Assembly: GCA_900316985.1 (NCBI GenBank)
Contig: ONFE01000041.1
Location: 1 to 62,825, forward strand
Direction of reading: 5' to 3'
Length of the DNA stretch: 62,825 nt
Source of the DNA: an uncultured Prevotellaceae bacterium
Lineage (GTDB): Bacteria; Bacteroidota; Bacteroidia; Bacteroidales; Bacteroidaceae
This document shows, in pieces, positions 1 through 8,489 of the stretch. A program made the position numbers and the translations under genes. Within the stretch, counting starts at the first letter, position 1; each line of letters begins with the position of its first letter. The notes beneath the pieces were generated by a model. That model did not search any database, was not told where the DNA came from, and was given only the letters and a program-made list of their open reading frames with translations.

Positions 1-1350
1 CATCATCATGACCATGACGATAACGATAACGTTAACGATAACCCTAACAATGATGAGGACCATCACCATGATGCTGACCACGAGCATGAGCACGAAGGAG
101 AGGAACATGAACACGAGGCACCTTTCCAGCATGTACGTCATTATAAGGTGACGCTTGACAACAGTTTCAACATCGGGGAAAGCCGCATCAAGGCGCTGCT
201 GGCCTATCAGCAGAACCGCCGTCAGGAATATGAGGCCCCCGACGAGGTGGGACAGGACTTCCGCCTGCATACCGTTAATTACGACCTCCGCTATGTGTCG
301 CCGGCATGGAACGGTTGGACGATGAATGCCGGTGTCAACGGCATGTGGCAGGAATCGCAGAACCTCGGTCATGAGTTCCTCATCCCCGCCTACCACCTCT
401 TTGACTTCGGCCTCTTCGCCACGGCTGCCAAAGACTTTGCAGAACGGCTCCACATCAGCGGCGGACTCCGCTTCGACAACCGCCACCTCCACAGCAATGC
501 TCTGGAAGAAGAGGGTCAGATGCGCTTCCAGCAGTTCTCACGCAACTTCAATGGTGTGACGGGCAGCATCGGAGCAATCTATAACATTACGCCCAACTTC
601 GATGTACGCGTTAATGCCGCCCGCGGATTCCGCGCTCCGAACCTCAGCGAGTTGGGCAGTTTCGGCATCCACCACGGCACGCTCCGCTTCGAACAGGGCA
701 ACCATGACCTGAAGCCCGAAGGCTCTTGGCAGTTCGACCTCGGCATGGATTACAGCAGCGAGATCTTCTCTGCCAAACTGGCCCTCTTTGCCAACACCAT
801 CTCCAACTTCATCTTCCTTGAGAAAACGGGCTCCGTCATCGATGGCAACGACGTCTTCGGCTACCATCAGGGCGATGCACAACTCCTGGGCTTCGAGGCC
901 ACCGTCATCCTCCACCCCATCCATCACCTCCACTTCGAGAACACCTTCTCCTACGTGGATGCCCGTCAGAAGAACCAGCCCGAGGAAGCCAAGTACCTGC
1001 CTTTCACACCGGCCCCCCGCTGGCACTCGTCGCTTCACTACCATTTCAACATCCCTTCCGAGACCATCAAGGAAACATTTGCAGAAATAGAGATGGACTG
1101 CAACCTGAAGCAGGACCATATCCACTCCATCCACAATACGGAGACGCGCACACCCAGTTACACGCTGTGGAACGCCTCCGCAGGTACCGACATCCATATC
1201 AGGGGCAAGAAGCTTCTCAGCGTAGCCCTCACCGCCCAGAATATCTTCAATCGCGCTTATCAGCACCATCTGAGTCGTCTGAAGGAAGCCGGCATCTATA
1301 ACATGGGCCGCAATATCGGAGTAAAGGTAGCAATACCGATTACACTTTGA
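1..1350 (+). CDS. TonB-dependent outer-membrane receptor, 3' part, probable metal transporter
   Basis: The frame is open from the first base, so the 5' end lies outside the window. The 450 visible residues are the C-terminal barrel of a TonB-dependent receptor, recognisable from GFRAPNLSELG, the LKPEGSWQFDLG strand and the closing LTAQNIFNRAY segment that ends in strand ITL. The first 44 residues are a His/Asp/Glu-rich stretch with HHHDHDD and HEHEHEGEEHEHE. Such loops occur in ZnuD-like receptors for zinc and related cations, so a divalent metal is the likely substrate (inference). Bases 19-48 of this stretch are a GATAAC-type hexamer array that also occurs in intergenic gaps. A GTG at 148 could be mistaken for a start but lies inside the reading frame. 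Confidence 0.88.
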   Translation, partial: HHHDHDDNDNVNDNPNNDEDHHHDADHEHEHEGEEHEHEAPFQHVRHYKVTLDNSFNIGESRIKALLAYQQNRRQEYEAPDEVGQDFRLHTVNYDLRYVSPAWNGWTMNAGVNGMWQESQNLGHEFLIPAYHLFDFGLFATAAKDFAERLHISGGLRFDNRHLHSNALEEEGQMRFQQFSRNFNGVTGSIGAIYNITPNFDVRVNAARGFRAPNLSELGSFGIHHGTLRFEQGNHDLKPEGSWQFDLGMDYSSEIFSAKLALFANTISNFIFLEKTGSVIDGNDVFGYHQGDAQLLGFEATVILHPIHHLHFENTFSYVDARQKNQPEEAKYLPFTPAPRWHSSLHYHFNIPSETIKETFAEIEMDCNLKQDHIHSIHNTETRTPSYTLWNASAGTDIHIRGKKLLSVALTAQNIFNRAYQHHLSRLKEAGIYNMGRNIGVKVAIPITL

Positions 1351-1356
1351 TTAGGT

Positions 1357-1393
1357 GTTTAGGAGTTTAGGGATTACTCCTAAACTCCTAAAC
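1357..1393. terminator. 15-bp perfect inverted repeat after the receptor gene
   Basis: Arms 1357-1371 and 1379-1393 are perfect complements around a 7-base loop. The arms are built from a GTTTAGGA-type repeat unit. The position just after the stop codon suggests a terminator, but there is no clear T-run directly behind it. Confidence 0.55.
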
Positions 1394-1426
1394 ACAAATC
1401 AAGGATTTCTCTTTTTTCGAAAAATT

Positions 1427-1454
1427 CTTCACTCTTCACTCTTCACTCTTCACT
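1427..1454. repeat. Tandem heptamer array (CTTCACT)x4
   Basis: Four exact copies of CTTCACT lie directly upstream of the promoter of the next gene. The same unit, also in four copies, is inside a lipoprotein gene at 32852-32879, and a degenerate three-copy array is at 47150-47170. Confidence 0.95.
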
Positions 1455-1462
1455 TTTTTTCC

Positions 1463-1470
1463 TATCTTTG
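1463..1470 (+). promoter_or_regulatory. Bacteroidetes -7 box (TATCTTTG)
   Basis: TATCTTTG matches TAnnTTTG and sits 30 bases before the ATG of the ADP-ribosylglycohydrolase gene. No convincing -33 TTTG is seen, because that position is occupied by the CTTCACT array. Confidence 0.6.
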
Positions 1471-1500
1471 CCACGGAAAAACATTTAAATACATCAAACT

Positions 1501-2292
1501 ATGCTCGGAGCAATTATTGGTGACATCGTGGGAAGCCGGTTCGAATTCGGACCCGCTCCTGAAAAGGGATTCAAACTGTTTACAGACGAATGTAACTATA
1601 CGGACGATACCATCTGCACCATCGCCATCGCCGACGCCATTATGAACAAGCGCGACTACGGAGAGGCGCTGCACGACTGGTGCCGCCGCTATCCGGTACC
1701 GATGGGCGGTTACGGCAGTCGTTTCCACGACTGGGTGGAAAGTGACAACCCGAAGCCCTACGGCTCTTTCGGCAACGGGGCCGCCATGAGGGTGAGTGCC
1801 GTGGCATGGCTCTTCAGCGATTATCAGGACGTGAAGGAGCAGTCGGTGGAAACAGCCCGTCCCACTCATAACCATCCCGAAGGACTAAAGGGCGCACAAT
1901 GCATCGCCACACTGGCCTATTGGTTGCGCACTTGCCGTATTACGAAAGATGAGGTGGAAATGAAGGCATGGAAACTATGGGGCTACGAGATTCCCAGCAT
2001 TCATGACGTGAACAAAATTGGTGCACAGAACCATTTCGACGGCACCTGTATGGAGACCGTTCCCATGGCCATCCGCTGTTTCCTGGAAAGTCAGAACTTC
2101 GAGGAAGCCATCCGCTATGCCGTGATGGCCGACGGCGACACCGATACGAAAGCCGCCATCACAGGCACACTGGCAGAAGCCTTCTACGAGGTGCCGATGG
2201 AATTCATCGAAAAAGCCCTGAGCTACCTGCCTTCGGATATGCTCGACATCGTGAACCAATACTACGACCGTCTGGAGGCAAAACTCGAATAA
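1501..2292 (+). CDS. ADP-ribosylglycohydrolase family protein
   Basis: A 263-residue protein of the ADP-ribosyl-glycohydrolase (DraG/ARH) fold, which removes ADP-ribose from proteins or small molecules using two metal ions. The N-terminal GAIIGDIVGSRFE and NYTDDTICTIAIADA carry the first metal-binding Thr-Asp-Asp. MADGDTDTKAAITG near residue 205 carries the second Asp cluster. There is no signal peptide, so it is cytoplasmic. It is probably transcribed alone from the TATCTTTG promoter. No partner ADP-ribosyltransferase is visible nearby, so its target cannot be named. Confidence 0.9.
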   Translation: MLGAIIGDIVGSRFEFGPAPEKGFKLFTDECNYTDDTICTIAIADAIMNKRDYGEALHDWCRRYPVPMGGYGSRFHDWVESDNPKPYGSFGNGAAMRVSAVAWLFSDYQDVKEQSVETARPTHNHPEGLKGAQCIATLAYWLRTCRITKDEVEMKAWKLWGYEIPSIHDVNKIGAQNHFDGTCMETVPMAIRCFLESQNFEEAIRYAVMADGDTDTKAAITGTLAEAFYEVPMEFIEKALSYLPSDMLDIVNQYYDRLEAKLE

Positions 2293-2343
2293 ACTTCCAA
2301 ACTCCTAAACTCCAATATTTATAAACACATAAATTCAAAAACC

Positions 2344-3489
2344 ATGAAAAAAGAAAAACACCTGATTGTATTATCAGTTATTATTTGTCAATTAGTATTT
2401 AGCGTAGCACTGACCTCCTGTTCAGATGATGACACCACCGACAACACGCCGGTGCTGAAAGGCAAGATCACATCCTACAACGAGTTCGGTGCCGCCATGC
2501 TGAGTTTCACCGAAACAGACATGACCAACGCTGGATTTACGCTCGGCGACGTCATCAGCATCACTATCGACGACAAGAAAGAAATCGTCATGCCCTACTA
2601 CGACGGCTTCTACACCCGCAACGGCGAATTCCTCTGCGTGGCCTACCCCACCTATCCCAGCATCTGCTTCACGGCCAACAATATCGGTCTGCCCAAAGAA
2701 CTCACAGGCCTTGAGGGACATGCCGTCACCGTCAGGATGAAGGAAAAGGGCGGTTGCCTTGACGTACAGACGGCCCTGAGCATGAAATACTCAAACGAAC
2801 GCATAGAATACCCAGACCTCTCCGACGCGGAGTTTGCAAATGCCCGTACCGTGAAAGCCGGCAACATCCCCAGCGGCATCCTCTACCGCAGTTCATCGCC
2901 GTTCAGCAACGACATCAAACGCGACTTCTATGTGTCGGAATATTTGCAACAAGAAAAGGTAAGAACCGTACTCAACCTCGCCGACAACGAGGAGAAAATG
3001 CTGTCCTACAAAGACATTCCACCCTACAGCCTTTCGCTATGGAAAGAAGGTAACGTGATCCTATGCCCCCTGAAGGCAGATCCCACGGCCGACGACTACA
3101 ACAACCGTCTGATAGAAGCCCTGAAGAAGCTCCCGTCACATCCCGCCCCCTATCTTGTGCATTGCATGGAGGGAAAGGACCGCACCGGATATGTCTGCGC
3201 CTTGCTTGAAGGACTCTGCGGAGCAACGTACGAGGAGATTGTGGCCGACTATCTCGTCACCTACGACAACTATTATGACATCAACCCGGCAAAAGACCCC
3301 GTTCTCTGCAACACCCTGGTTTCGCTGCGCCTCAACACCTGCCTGATGCACTATGCCAATGTCAGCGACGAGTCACAACTGCCGAACATCGACTACGCAA
3401 AAGCCTTCTCGAGCTATCTGCTCTCTCACGGCATGAGCCAGCAGCAGCTCGATGCCCTCATTCATGCGCTGACCGTTCCCAATCCATAA
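2344..3489 (+). CDS. Secreted tyrosine-protein phosphatase lipoprotein
   Basis: The 381-residue product has a lipoprotein signal peptide with lipobox Cys26 (LTSC). The C-terminal half is a DSP/Y_phosphatase3 domain with the P-loop HCMEGKDRTG: nucleophile Cys274 and phosphate-binding Arg280. It would hydrolyse phosphotyrosine or another phosphomonoester in the periplasm or at the surface. Residues about 38-135 form a separate beta-rich domain (GDVISITI, MPYYDGFYT) that I cannot name with certainty. It lies 51 bases after the ADP-ribosylglycohydrolase gene, so they may be cotranscribed, and a strong hairpin follows the stop. Substrate unknown. Confidence 0.88.
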   Translation: MKKEKHLIVLSVIICQLVFSVALTSCSDDDTTDNTPVLKGKITSYNEFGAAMLSFTETDMTNAGFTLGDVISITIDDKKEIVMPYYDGFYTRNGEFLCVAYPTYPSICFTANNIGLPKELTGLEGHAVTVRMKEKGGCLDVQTALSMKYSNERIEYPDLSDAEFANARTVKAGNIPSGILYRSSSPFSNDIKRDFYVSEYLQQEKVRTVLNLADNEEKMLSYKDIPPYSLSLWKEGNVILCPLKADPTADDYNNRLIEALKKLPSHPAPYLVHCMEGKDRTGYVCALLEGLCGATYEEIVADYLVTYDNYYDINPAKDPVLCNTLVSLRLNTCLMHYANVSDESQLPNIDYAKAFSSYLLSHGMSQQQLDALIHALTVPNP

Positions 3490-3500
3490 GCATACCTATC

Positions 3501-3535
3501 ATTGAAGGGAGTCGCAAAATGCGACCCCCTTCAAT
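3501..3535 (+). terminator. Rho-independent-like terminator
   Basis: The arms ATTGAAGGG...GTCGC and GCGAC...CCTTCAAT form a long stem with a short A-rich loop, 12 bases after the phosphatase stop. Confidence 0.75.
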
Positions 3536-3618
3536 GTTCTTATTATCAGCACGTTTTGTGAAACAGACATACCTGAGGTGTGGCGGTGATGTTTGTAGCC
3601 AGGTTGATGATACTTTAT

Positions 3619-3662
3619 GACCCACCCCATCCCTCCTTACTTAGGGAGGGATGGGGTGGGTC
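3619..3662. repeat. GC-rich palindromic intergenic repeat, copy 1
   Basis: An almost perfect inverted repeat (arms GACCCACCCCATCCCTCC and its complement) lies between two convergent genes. It may serve as the terminator of the minus-strand dehydrogenase gene. Related copies are at 17818-17845, 22180-22217, 27621-27660 and 34336-34372. Confidence 0.85.
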
Positions 3663-3684
3663 TTTGGGGCGAATCTTTTAGAAA

Positions 3685-5271
3685 TCAGCGGGCCTGCACG
3701 TATTTGTGAAGGGTCTTGCGCACGGCTCCATAGCCTGCATAGAGTTCCTTCACCATTCCCTCAATCTGCTCGCCAAGACCGGCCTCGTAGAGATTAAGGC
3801 CAAAGACATCGCTGCGGCTGTAGAGAGCCTTCAGCGGACTCCAGTCCTGATCGGCCTTGCCAATCTCAAGGGGAGCCACGATGGCCTGCAACTCGGCAAG
3901 CATGGGATCGGGAGAAGGCTCGAAAGCGGTACCGTCGTCCTTGATGCCTTTCAGATAGCGGGCATAACCGGCAAGCGTGAGAGGTATCAGAACGAGGTTG
4001 CTCATATCGAGACCGCGGGCCACATACTTCTTGATGGTCTCACCGAAACGGATGGGGAGTTTCTGTGAGGTATCCATAGCGATACGTTGTGGAGCATCGG
4101 GCATGAACGGATTAGGTAGACGACGGTTGATAACGGCGCCTATGAACTCATAGGGATTGAGCACGCCGGGATCGGTCACCACGGGCATGGCTTCCATATA
4201 GCCTATCTTCTGGATGAAGGCACGGAGGTCTTCGTCGGCCATCTCTGCGGAAATAAGGGTATAGCCCAGCATACAGCCGTAGATACTCATGGCCGTGTGG
4301 AGGGGATTGAGGCAAGTGGTCACCTTCATGGTCTCCACCTTGTCAACAGTCTCGCGGGTGGTATAGAGGGCTCCGCCTAGATCGAGCGGCGGACGGCCGT
4401 TGGTATAGTTGTCTTCGATGACGAGATACTGCACTTCCTCTGCATTGACGAAGGGAGCAGTGAACGTATGCTTCTCGGTCTCGATGTAGTTGTTGTCCTC
4501 AAAGCCGTCGGCTGCCAGCATCTCCTTCACCTTCTCGTGGGGACGCGGGGTAATCTTGTCAATCATGGACCAGGGGAAGGTGATCTTCGTCTCGTCCTTC
4601 AGATAGTCGAGGAAGGTCTGGGGCACGAGTCCGTCCTTCACCCAACGCTCGGCATAGGCCATAACTCCAGCCTTCACCTTGTCGCCGTTGTGGGAGCAGT
4701 TGTCCATCGACTGGACGGTAAGCGGGAGCTGGCCGTTATTGAAACGCTCCAAGAGCAGGGCGCAAACCTTACCCATGGCAAAGACGGGCTGCAGGCCACG
4801 GGCCAAATCGGCCTCGTTGTAGGTGTAACCTTTCTCGGTGATGGTGAACGAAATCATCTGGAGTGAAGGCTTGCGGAAGATATCTACCAGACGTTGCCAG
4901 TCGGCGAACTGATAGTCGGCTTTGAGTGCCTCGGTGACGCTGGCGATGACTTTCTTCTCGATAGTGCCGTTGCTGCAGAGGGAAACGGCCAGCGAAAGAT
5001 TGCCATAAGGAGCGTAGGCCTTGTCAATAACCTCATAGTCGAAAGTCTCGGCCACGATAACGCCACGGTCGTACTTGCCTGTATTGAGGGCGTCGTTGAG
5101 AATGGCAGCAGGAAAAGCACGGAAGATGTTTCCACCGCCGAAATGTACCCATGTAGGCTCGTCGTAGGTCTTCTTAGCCACGGCAGCCATGTCAAACTGA
5201 GGAAGCAGATAGCCTTTGGCTTCCCATTCACCGGCGTTGAAATTACCGGAACGCAGATCTGTAAGTTTCAT
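3685..5271 (-). CDS. Mannitol dehydrogenase-family oxidoreductase, probably fructuronate/mannonate reductase
   Basis: A 528-residue polyol-specific long-chain dehydrogenase. The NAD-binding turn is WVHFGGGNIFRAF at residues 41-53. The C-terminal catalytic domain contains TTCLNPLHTAMSIYGCMLGY and an ITFPWSMIDKITPRP stretch, both usual for the mannitol dehydrogenase/UxuB family. The family interconverts keto sugars and polyols or fructuronate and mannonate with NAD(H). With kduI and kduD 6 kb away, a role in hexuronate catabolism is plausible, but the sequence alone does not fix the substrate. It has its own unit: a strong terminator separates it from secDF and a palindrome follows it. No promoter match was found in front of it. 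Confidence 0.85.
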   Translation of the reverse strand: MKLTDLRSGNFNAGEWEAKGYLLPQFDMAAVAKKTYDEPTWVHFGGGNIFRAFPAAILNDALNTGKYDRGVIVAETFDYEVIDKAYAPYGNLSLAVSLCSNGTIEKKVIASVTEALKADYQFADWQRLVDIFRKPSLQMISFTITEKGYTYNEADLARGLQPVFAMGKVCALLLERFNNGQLPLTVQSMDNCSHNGDKVKAGVMAYAERWVKDGLVPQTFLDYLKDETKITFPWSMIDKITPRPHEKVKEMLAADGFEDNNYIETEKHTFTAPFVNAEEVQYLVIEDNYTNGRPPLDLGGALYTTRETVDKVETMKVTTCLNPLHTAMSIYGCMLGYTLISAEMADEDLRAFIQKIGYMEAMPVVTDPGVLNPYEFIGAVINRRLPNPFMPDAPQRIAMDTSQKLPIRFGETIKKYVARGLDMSNLVLIPLTLAGYARYLKGIKDDGTAFEPSPDPMLAELQAIVAPLEIGKADQDWSPLKALYSRSDVFGLNLYEAGLGEQIEGMVKELYAGYGAVRKTLHKYVQAR

Positions 5272-5313
5272 ATCCAGGAATAATTAATAGTTGATTTGTT
5301 TTGATTGAAAAAA

Positions 5314-5348
5314 CGGAGGCTGTGTGTAAAGGACTTACACAGCCTCCG
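5314..5348 (-). terminator. Terminator of secDF
   Basis: The stem CGGAGGCTGTGT / ACACAGCCTCCG is followed on the minus strand by a run of six T. It lies 30 bases after the secDF stop. Confidence 0.85.
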
Positions 5349-5378
5349 CTTATAATATATTAAGGTACGCGCGACCTT

Positions 5379-8300
5379 TTATGCCTTGACGATATCGTCT
5401 TCCTTGATCTTACGTCCCATCACGAGGTAAGCAACGGGAGATGCGATGAAGATAGACGACAGGGTACCGAATACAACACCCAGGATCATGGCGAAGGCGA
5501 ATGAGCGGATGCTGGCACCTGCGAGGATGAAGATACAGAGCAGCACGATCAACGTAGAGAGTGAGGTGTTGATGGTACGAGCCAGGGTCTGGTTGATTGA
5601 CTCGTTGAAGAGCTGCTGCTTGTCCTTCTTGGGATAGAGTCCGAGATTCTCACGGATACGGTCGAATACCACCACCTTATCGTTGATAGAGTAACCGATC
5701 ACGGTCAGGATAGCACCGATGAAGGTCTGGTCGATCTCGAGTGAGAAGGGCATCCATCCCCAGCAGAGCGAGTAGATACCGAGTACCACGAGGGTATCGA
5801 CAGCCAGCGCTACCACAGAACCTACAGAGAAGGCTACGTTGCGGAAACGGAGCAGGATGTAGAGGAAGATGGCAATCAGGGCGATGATGACGGAGATGAT
5901 AGCTCCGTAGGTGATGTCCTTAGCCACCGAAGGTCCTACCTTCTGAGAGGAGATGATGGAACCGCCTTCGCGAACGTCAGGATTCTTAAATGCCTCCACG
6001 CTGGCCTGACTGACGAGGCCGTGCTTCTTCAGGGCGTTATAGAGAATGGTCTCGCACTCGTCGTCGGTAGTGGGCGAGTTGGACTCAATCTTGTAGTTGG
6101 TAGAGATACGGATGGTCTTGCCGTCGGTACCGAGGGCAATGGCGCCAGTGTTGGAACCGGGGAATGCCTCAGCGATGATGGTACGGATCTCCTCAGGCTG
6201 CACAGCCTTCTCGAAGGTCACCACATAGTTGCGACCACCGGTGAAGTCGATGCTCTCAGAGAGACCGCGAACGGCGAAGCTCACGAGGAATACGACAGCA
6301 GCGCAAGCCACGGTGATAAAGGTCTTCTTGTAGAACGACATGAAAGGAATCTTCATGTTCTGCATCAGGTTCTTCGAGAGACTGGTGGTGAAGGTGAGGT
6401 TGAGCCACTTGTCGTGCTTGTGACGCCATTCATAGACGATACGTGTGAGGAACACGGCGGTGAAGAACGAGCAGAAGATACCGATGATCCAGGTGGTGGC
6501 GAAGCCCTTCACAGGACCTGTACCGAAATAGAGGAGGATGACACCGGTGATGATACTCGTCAGGTTGGAGTCGAATATGGCGCTGAAGGCATTGCTGTAA
6601 CCAGCCTTGAGGGCATTCTTGATGTCCTTGCCGTTGCGCATCTCTTCCTTGATACGCTCATAGATAAGCACGTTGGCATCCACGGCCGTACCAAGGGTCA
6701 GCACGATACCGGCGAGACCGCTCATCGTGAGGGCAGCCTGGAACGAGGTGAGAATACCGAGCGTGAAGAAGAGGTTGACGATGAGGGCGCAGTTGGCCAT
6801 CATGCCAGGGATGAAGCCATACATGGCAATCATATAAACCATCAACAGGATGAAGGCGATGATGAACGACCAGATACCCTGCTGGATAGACTGTGCACCG
6901 AGGGTAGGACCAACAACCTCTTCCTGTACGATACGTGCAGGTGCAGGCATACGTCCGGACTTCAAGGTAGTGGCCAGGTCCTTGGTATCCTCAATGGTGA
7001 AGTTACCGGTAATCTGAGAGTTACCACCTGAGATTTCGCCGTTTACACGGGGAGCGGAATAAACCACGCCATCAAGCACGATGGCAATAGCCTTACCTAC
7101 ATTAGCCTTGGTGAGGGCAGCCCAACGACGAGCACCGTCGCTGTTCATGCTCATAGATACGCTGGGACGGCCTGACATCTGCTCGAACTCGTCCTTGGCA
7201 TCAGTAATCACGTCACCCTCCAGCGGAGCGCGGCCACTAGCCTCGGTCACCTTCAGGGCGTGGAGTTCGTATACATTCTTGTTGCCCTGAATCATATCCG
7301 TAGGCTTGGCACTCCAAAGGAGTTTTACGTCGGAAGGAAGTACCTGCTTGGCCAGATCGCTGTAGATGATAGCGTTGATGGCGGCAGTATCGCGTACATT
7401 GGCAAGACCCACGAGTGAGAGCTGGTTGCCAGTGGTCTGCAGACGGGAGAGCAGCGGATGAGCCTTCTGGGCAGCAGCCAATGCCTTCTCATCGGTTTCG
7501 GTAGTCTTGGCAATTTCAGCCTTGGCATCCTTCTTCACCTCAAACTTAGGCTTTGCAGCCTCTGCCTTTGCAGCATCAGCCTCAGCCTTTACGGCAGCGG
7601 TATCAACGGCTGCTGAATCCTCAGCAACAGCCTCGCCGCCATTGGCAAAGCGCTGGTCGAGCTGTGAGAGCATGGGGATGACCTCATTGCTGTTGTAGGT
7701 CTCCCAGAATTCAAGGTTAGCACTTCCCTGGAGAAGTTTGCGCACGCGCTCCGGCTCGCGGATACCCGGCATCTCCACCATGATACGTCCCTGCTGGCCT
7801 TCCAGTTTCTGGATATTGGGCTGCACCACGCCGAACTTATCGATACGGTTGCGCACCACATTGAAGGAGTTGTCGATGGCTGCCTGCACTTCCGTGCGGA
7901 GGGCATTCTCCACTTCCTTGTCGGTGCTCTGTGTGCTCACCTTGCCCTTGAGCTGCTGGGTAGCAAAAATCTCAGCCAGGCGATGGCCCGGGGCATTCTT
8001 GTGATAAGCATCGATAAACAGCGAGATGAAATCGCTCTGACTGGTTTCCTCTTGCTTCTTGGCCTCTGCCATAGACTTTACGAAAGCCGCGTCGGTCTTG
8101 TGGTCGGCGAGAACCTCCACCACATCGGGTACAGAGATTTCGAGGATAACGTTCATACCGCCTTTGAGGTCGAGGCCGAGGCCGATCTGGGTCTCAAGGC
8201 ATTTCTGGTAAGAGTAGACGCCCAGATACTTCACAGAGTCCTTGTAGTCCTGCTGTGCGATGGGGTCCTTGATCTTTGCTGCCTGGGCATCATAGTAGCT

Positions 8301-8384
8301 GGTTGCTGCCGAGAAGCTCAGGTAGAAGATGCTTGCGAGTGTCAGAAGGACAGCCACGCAAATTACTAAACCTTTGTTTTGCAT
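5379..8384 (-). CDS. secDF: Fused protein-export membrane protein SecDF
   Basis: The 1001-residue protein joins SecD and SecF, the proton-driven helpers that pull proteins through SecYEG. The SecD half starts with one membrane helix, then GLGLDLKGGMNV near residue 70, a large periplasmic P1 domain and five C-terminal helices (GTAVDANVLIYERIKEE). The SecF half begins with IDFTGGRNYVVTFE near residue 715 and ends with GYSINDKVVVFDRIRENLG. Residues about 250-310 form an Ala/Glu/Lys-rich insertion. Fusion is normal in Bacteroidetes. It is transcribed alone from the CAAAGATA box at 8440 and ends at the 5314 terminator. Confidence 0.98.
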   Translation of the reverse strand: MQNKGLVICVAVLLTLASIFYLSFSAATSYYDAQAAKIKDPIAQQDYKDSVKYLGVYSYQKCLETQIGLGLDLKGGMNVILEISVPDVVEVLADHKTDAAFVKSMAEAKKQEETSQSDFISLFIDAYHKNAPGHRLAEIFATQQLKGKVSTQSTDKEVENALRTEVQAAIDNSFNVVRNRIDKFGVVQPNIQKLEGQQGRIMVEMPGIREPERVRKLLQGSANLEFWETYNSNEVIPMLSQLDQRFANGGEAVAEDSAAVDTAAVKAEADAAKAEAAKPKFEVKKDAKAEIAKTTETDEKALAAAQKAHPLLSRLQTTGNQLSLVGLANVRDTAAINAIIYSDLAKQVLPSDVKLLWSAKPTDMIQGNKNVYELHALKVTEASGRAPLEGDVITDAKDEFEQMSGRPSVSMSMNSDGARRWAALTKANVGKAIAIVLDGVVYSAPRVNGEISGGNSQITGNFTIEDTKDLATTLKSGRMPAPARIVQEEVVGPTLGAQSIQQGIWSFIIAFILLMVYMIAMYGFIPGMMANCALIVNLFFTLGILTSFQAALTMSGLAGIVLTLGTAVDANVLIYERIKEEMRNGKDIKNALKAGYSNAFSAIFDSNLTSIITGVILLYFGTGPVKGFATTWIIGIFCSFFTAVFLTRIVYEWRHKHDKWLNLTFTTSLSKNLMQNMKIPFMSFYKKTFITVACAAVVFLVSFAVRGLSESIDFTGGRNYVVTFEKAVQPEEIRTIIAEAFPGSNTGAIALGTDGKTIRISTNYKIESNSPTTDDECETILYNALKKHGLVSQASVEAFKNPDVREGGSIISSQKVGPSVAKDITYGAIISVIIALIAIFLYILLRFRNVAFSVGSVVALAVDTLVVLGIYSLCWGWMPFSLEIDQTFIGAILTVIGYSINDKVVVFDRIRENLGLYPKKDKQQLFNESINQTLARTINTSLSTLIVLLCIFILAGASIRSFAFAMILGVVFGTLSSIFIASPVAYLVMGRKIKEDDIVKA

Positions 8385-8439
8385 TTTTTGTTATATTATT
8401 AATTAATTATTTCTAATCTAATACGCGCAAAATAGCGTG

Positions 8440-8447
8440 CAAAGATA
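8440..8447 (-). promoter_or_regulatory. -7 box for secDF
   Basis: CAAAGATA is the complement of TATCTTTG and lies 56 bases before the secDF start codon. The -33 element is weak. Confidence 0.55.
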
Positions 8448-8489
8448 CGCATTTTTCGCAACTAAACGAAATTTAAAGGCGAGAAAATG

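Noticed and set aside
148-150. GTG at 148 as the start of the TonB receptor
   Set aside because: The same frame is open to base 1 and encodes a coherent His/Asp-rich segment, so the gene simply starts outside the window.
1427-1454. Heptamer arrays as CRISPR
   Set aside because: Units are 7 bases with no spacers, and no cas genes are present.
6021-7031. 336-codon plus-strand ORF
   Set aside because: It is antisense to secDF, has a His/Glu/Gly composition typical of shadow frames, and has no family features.
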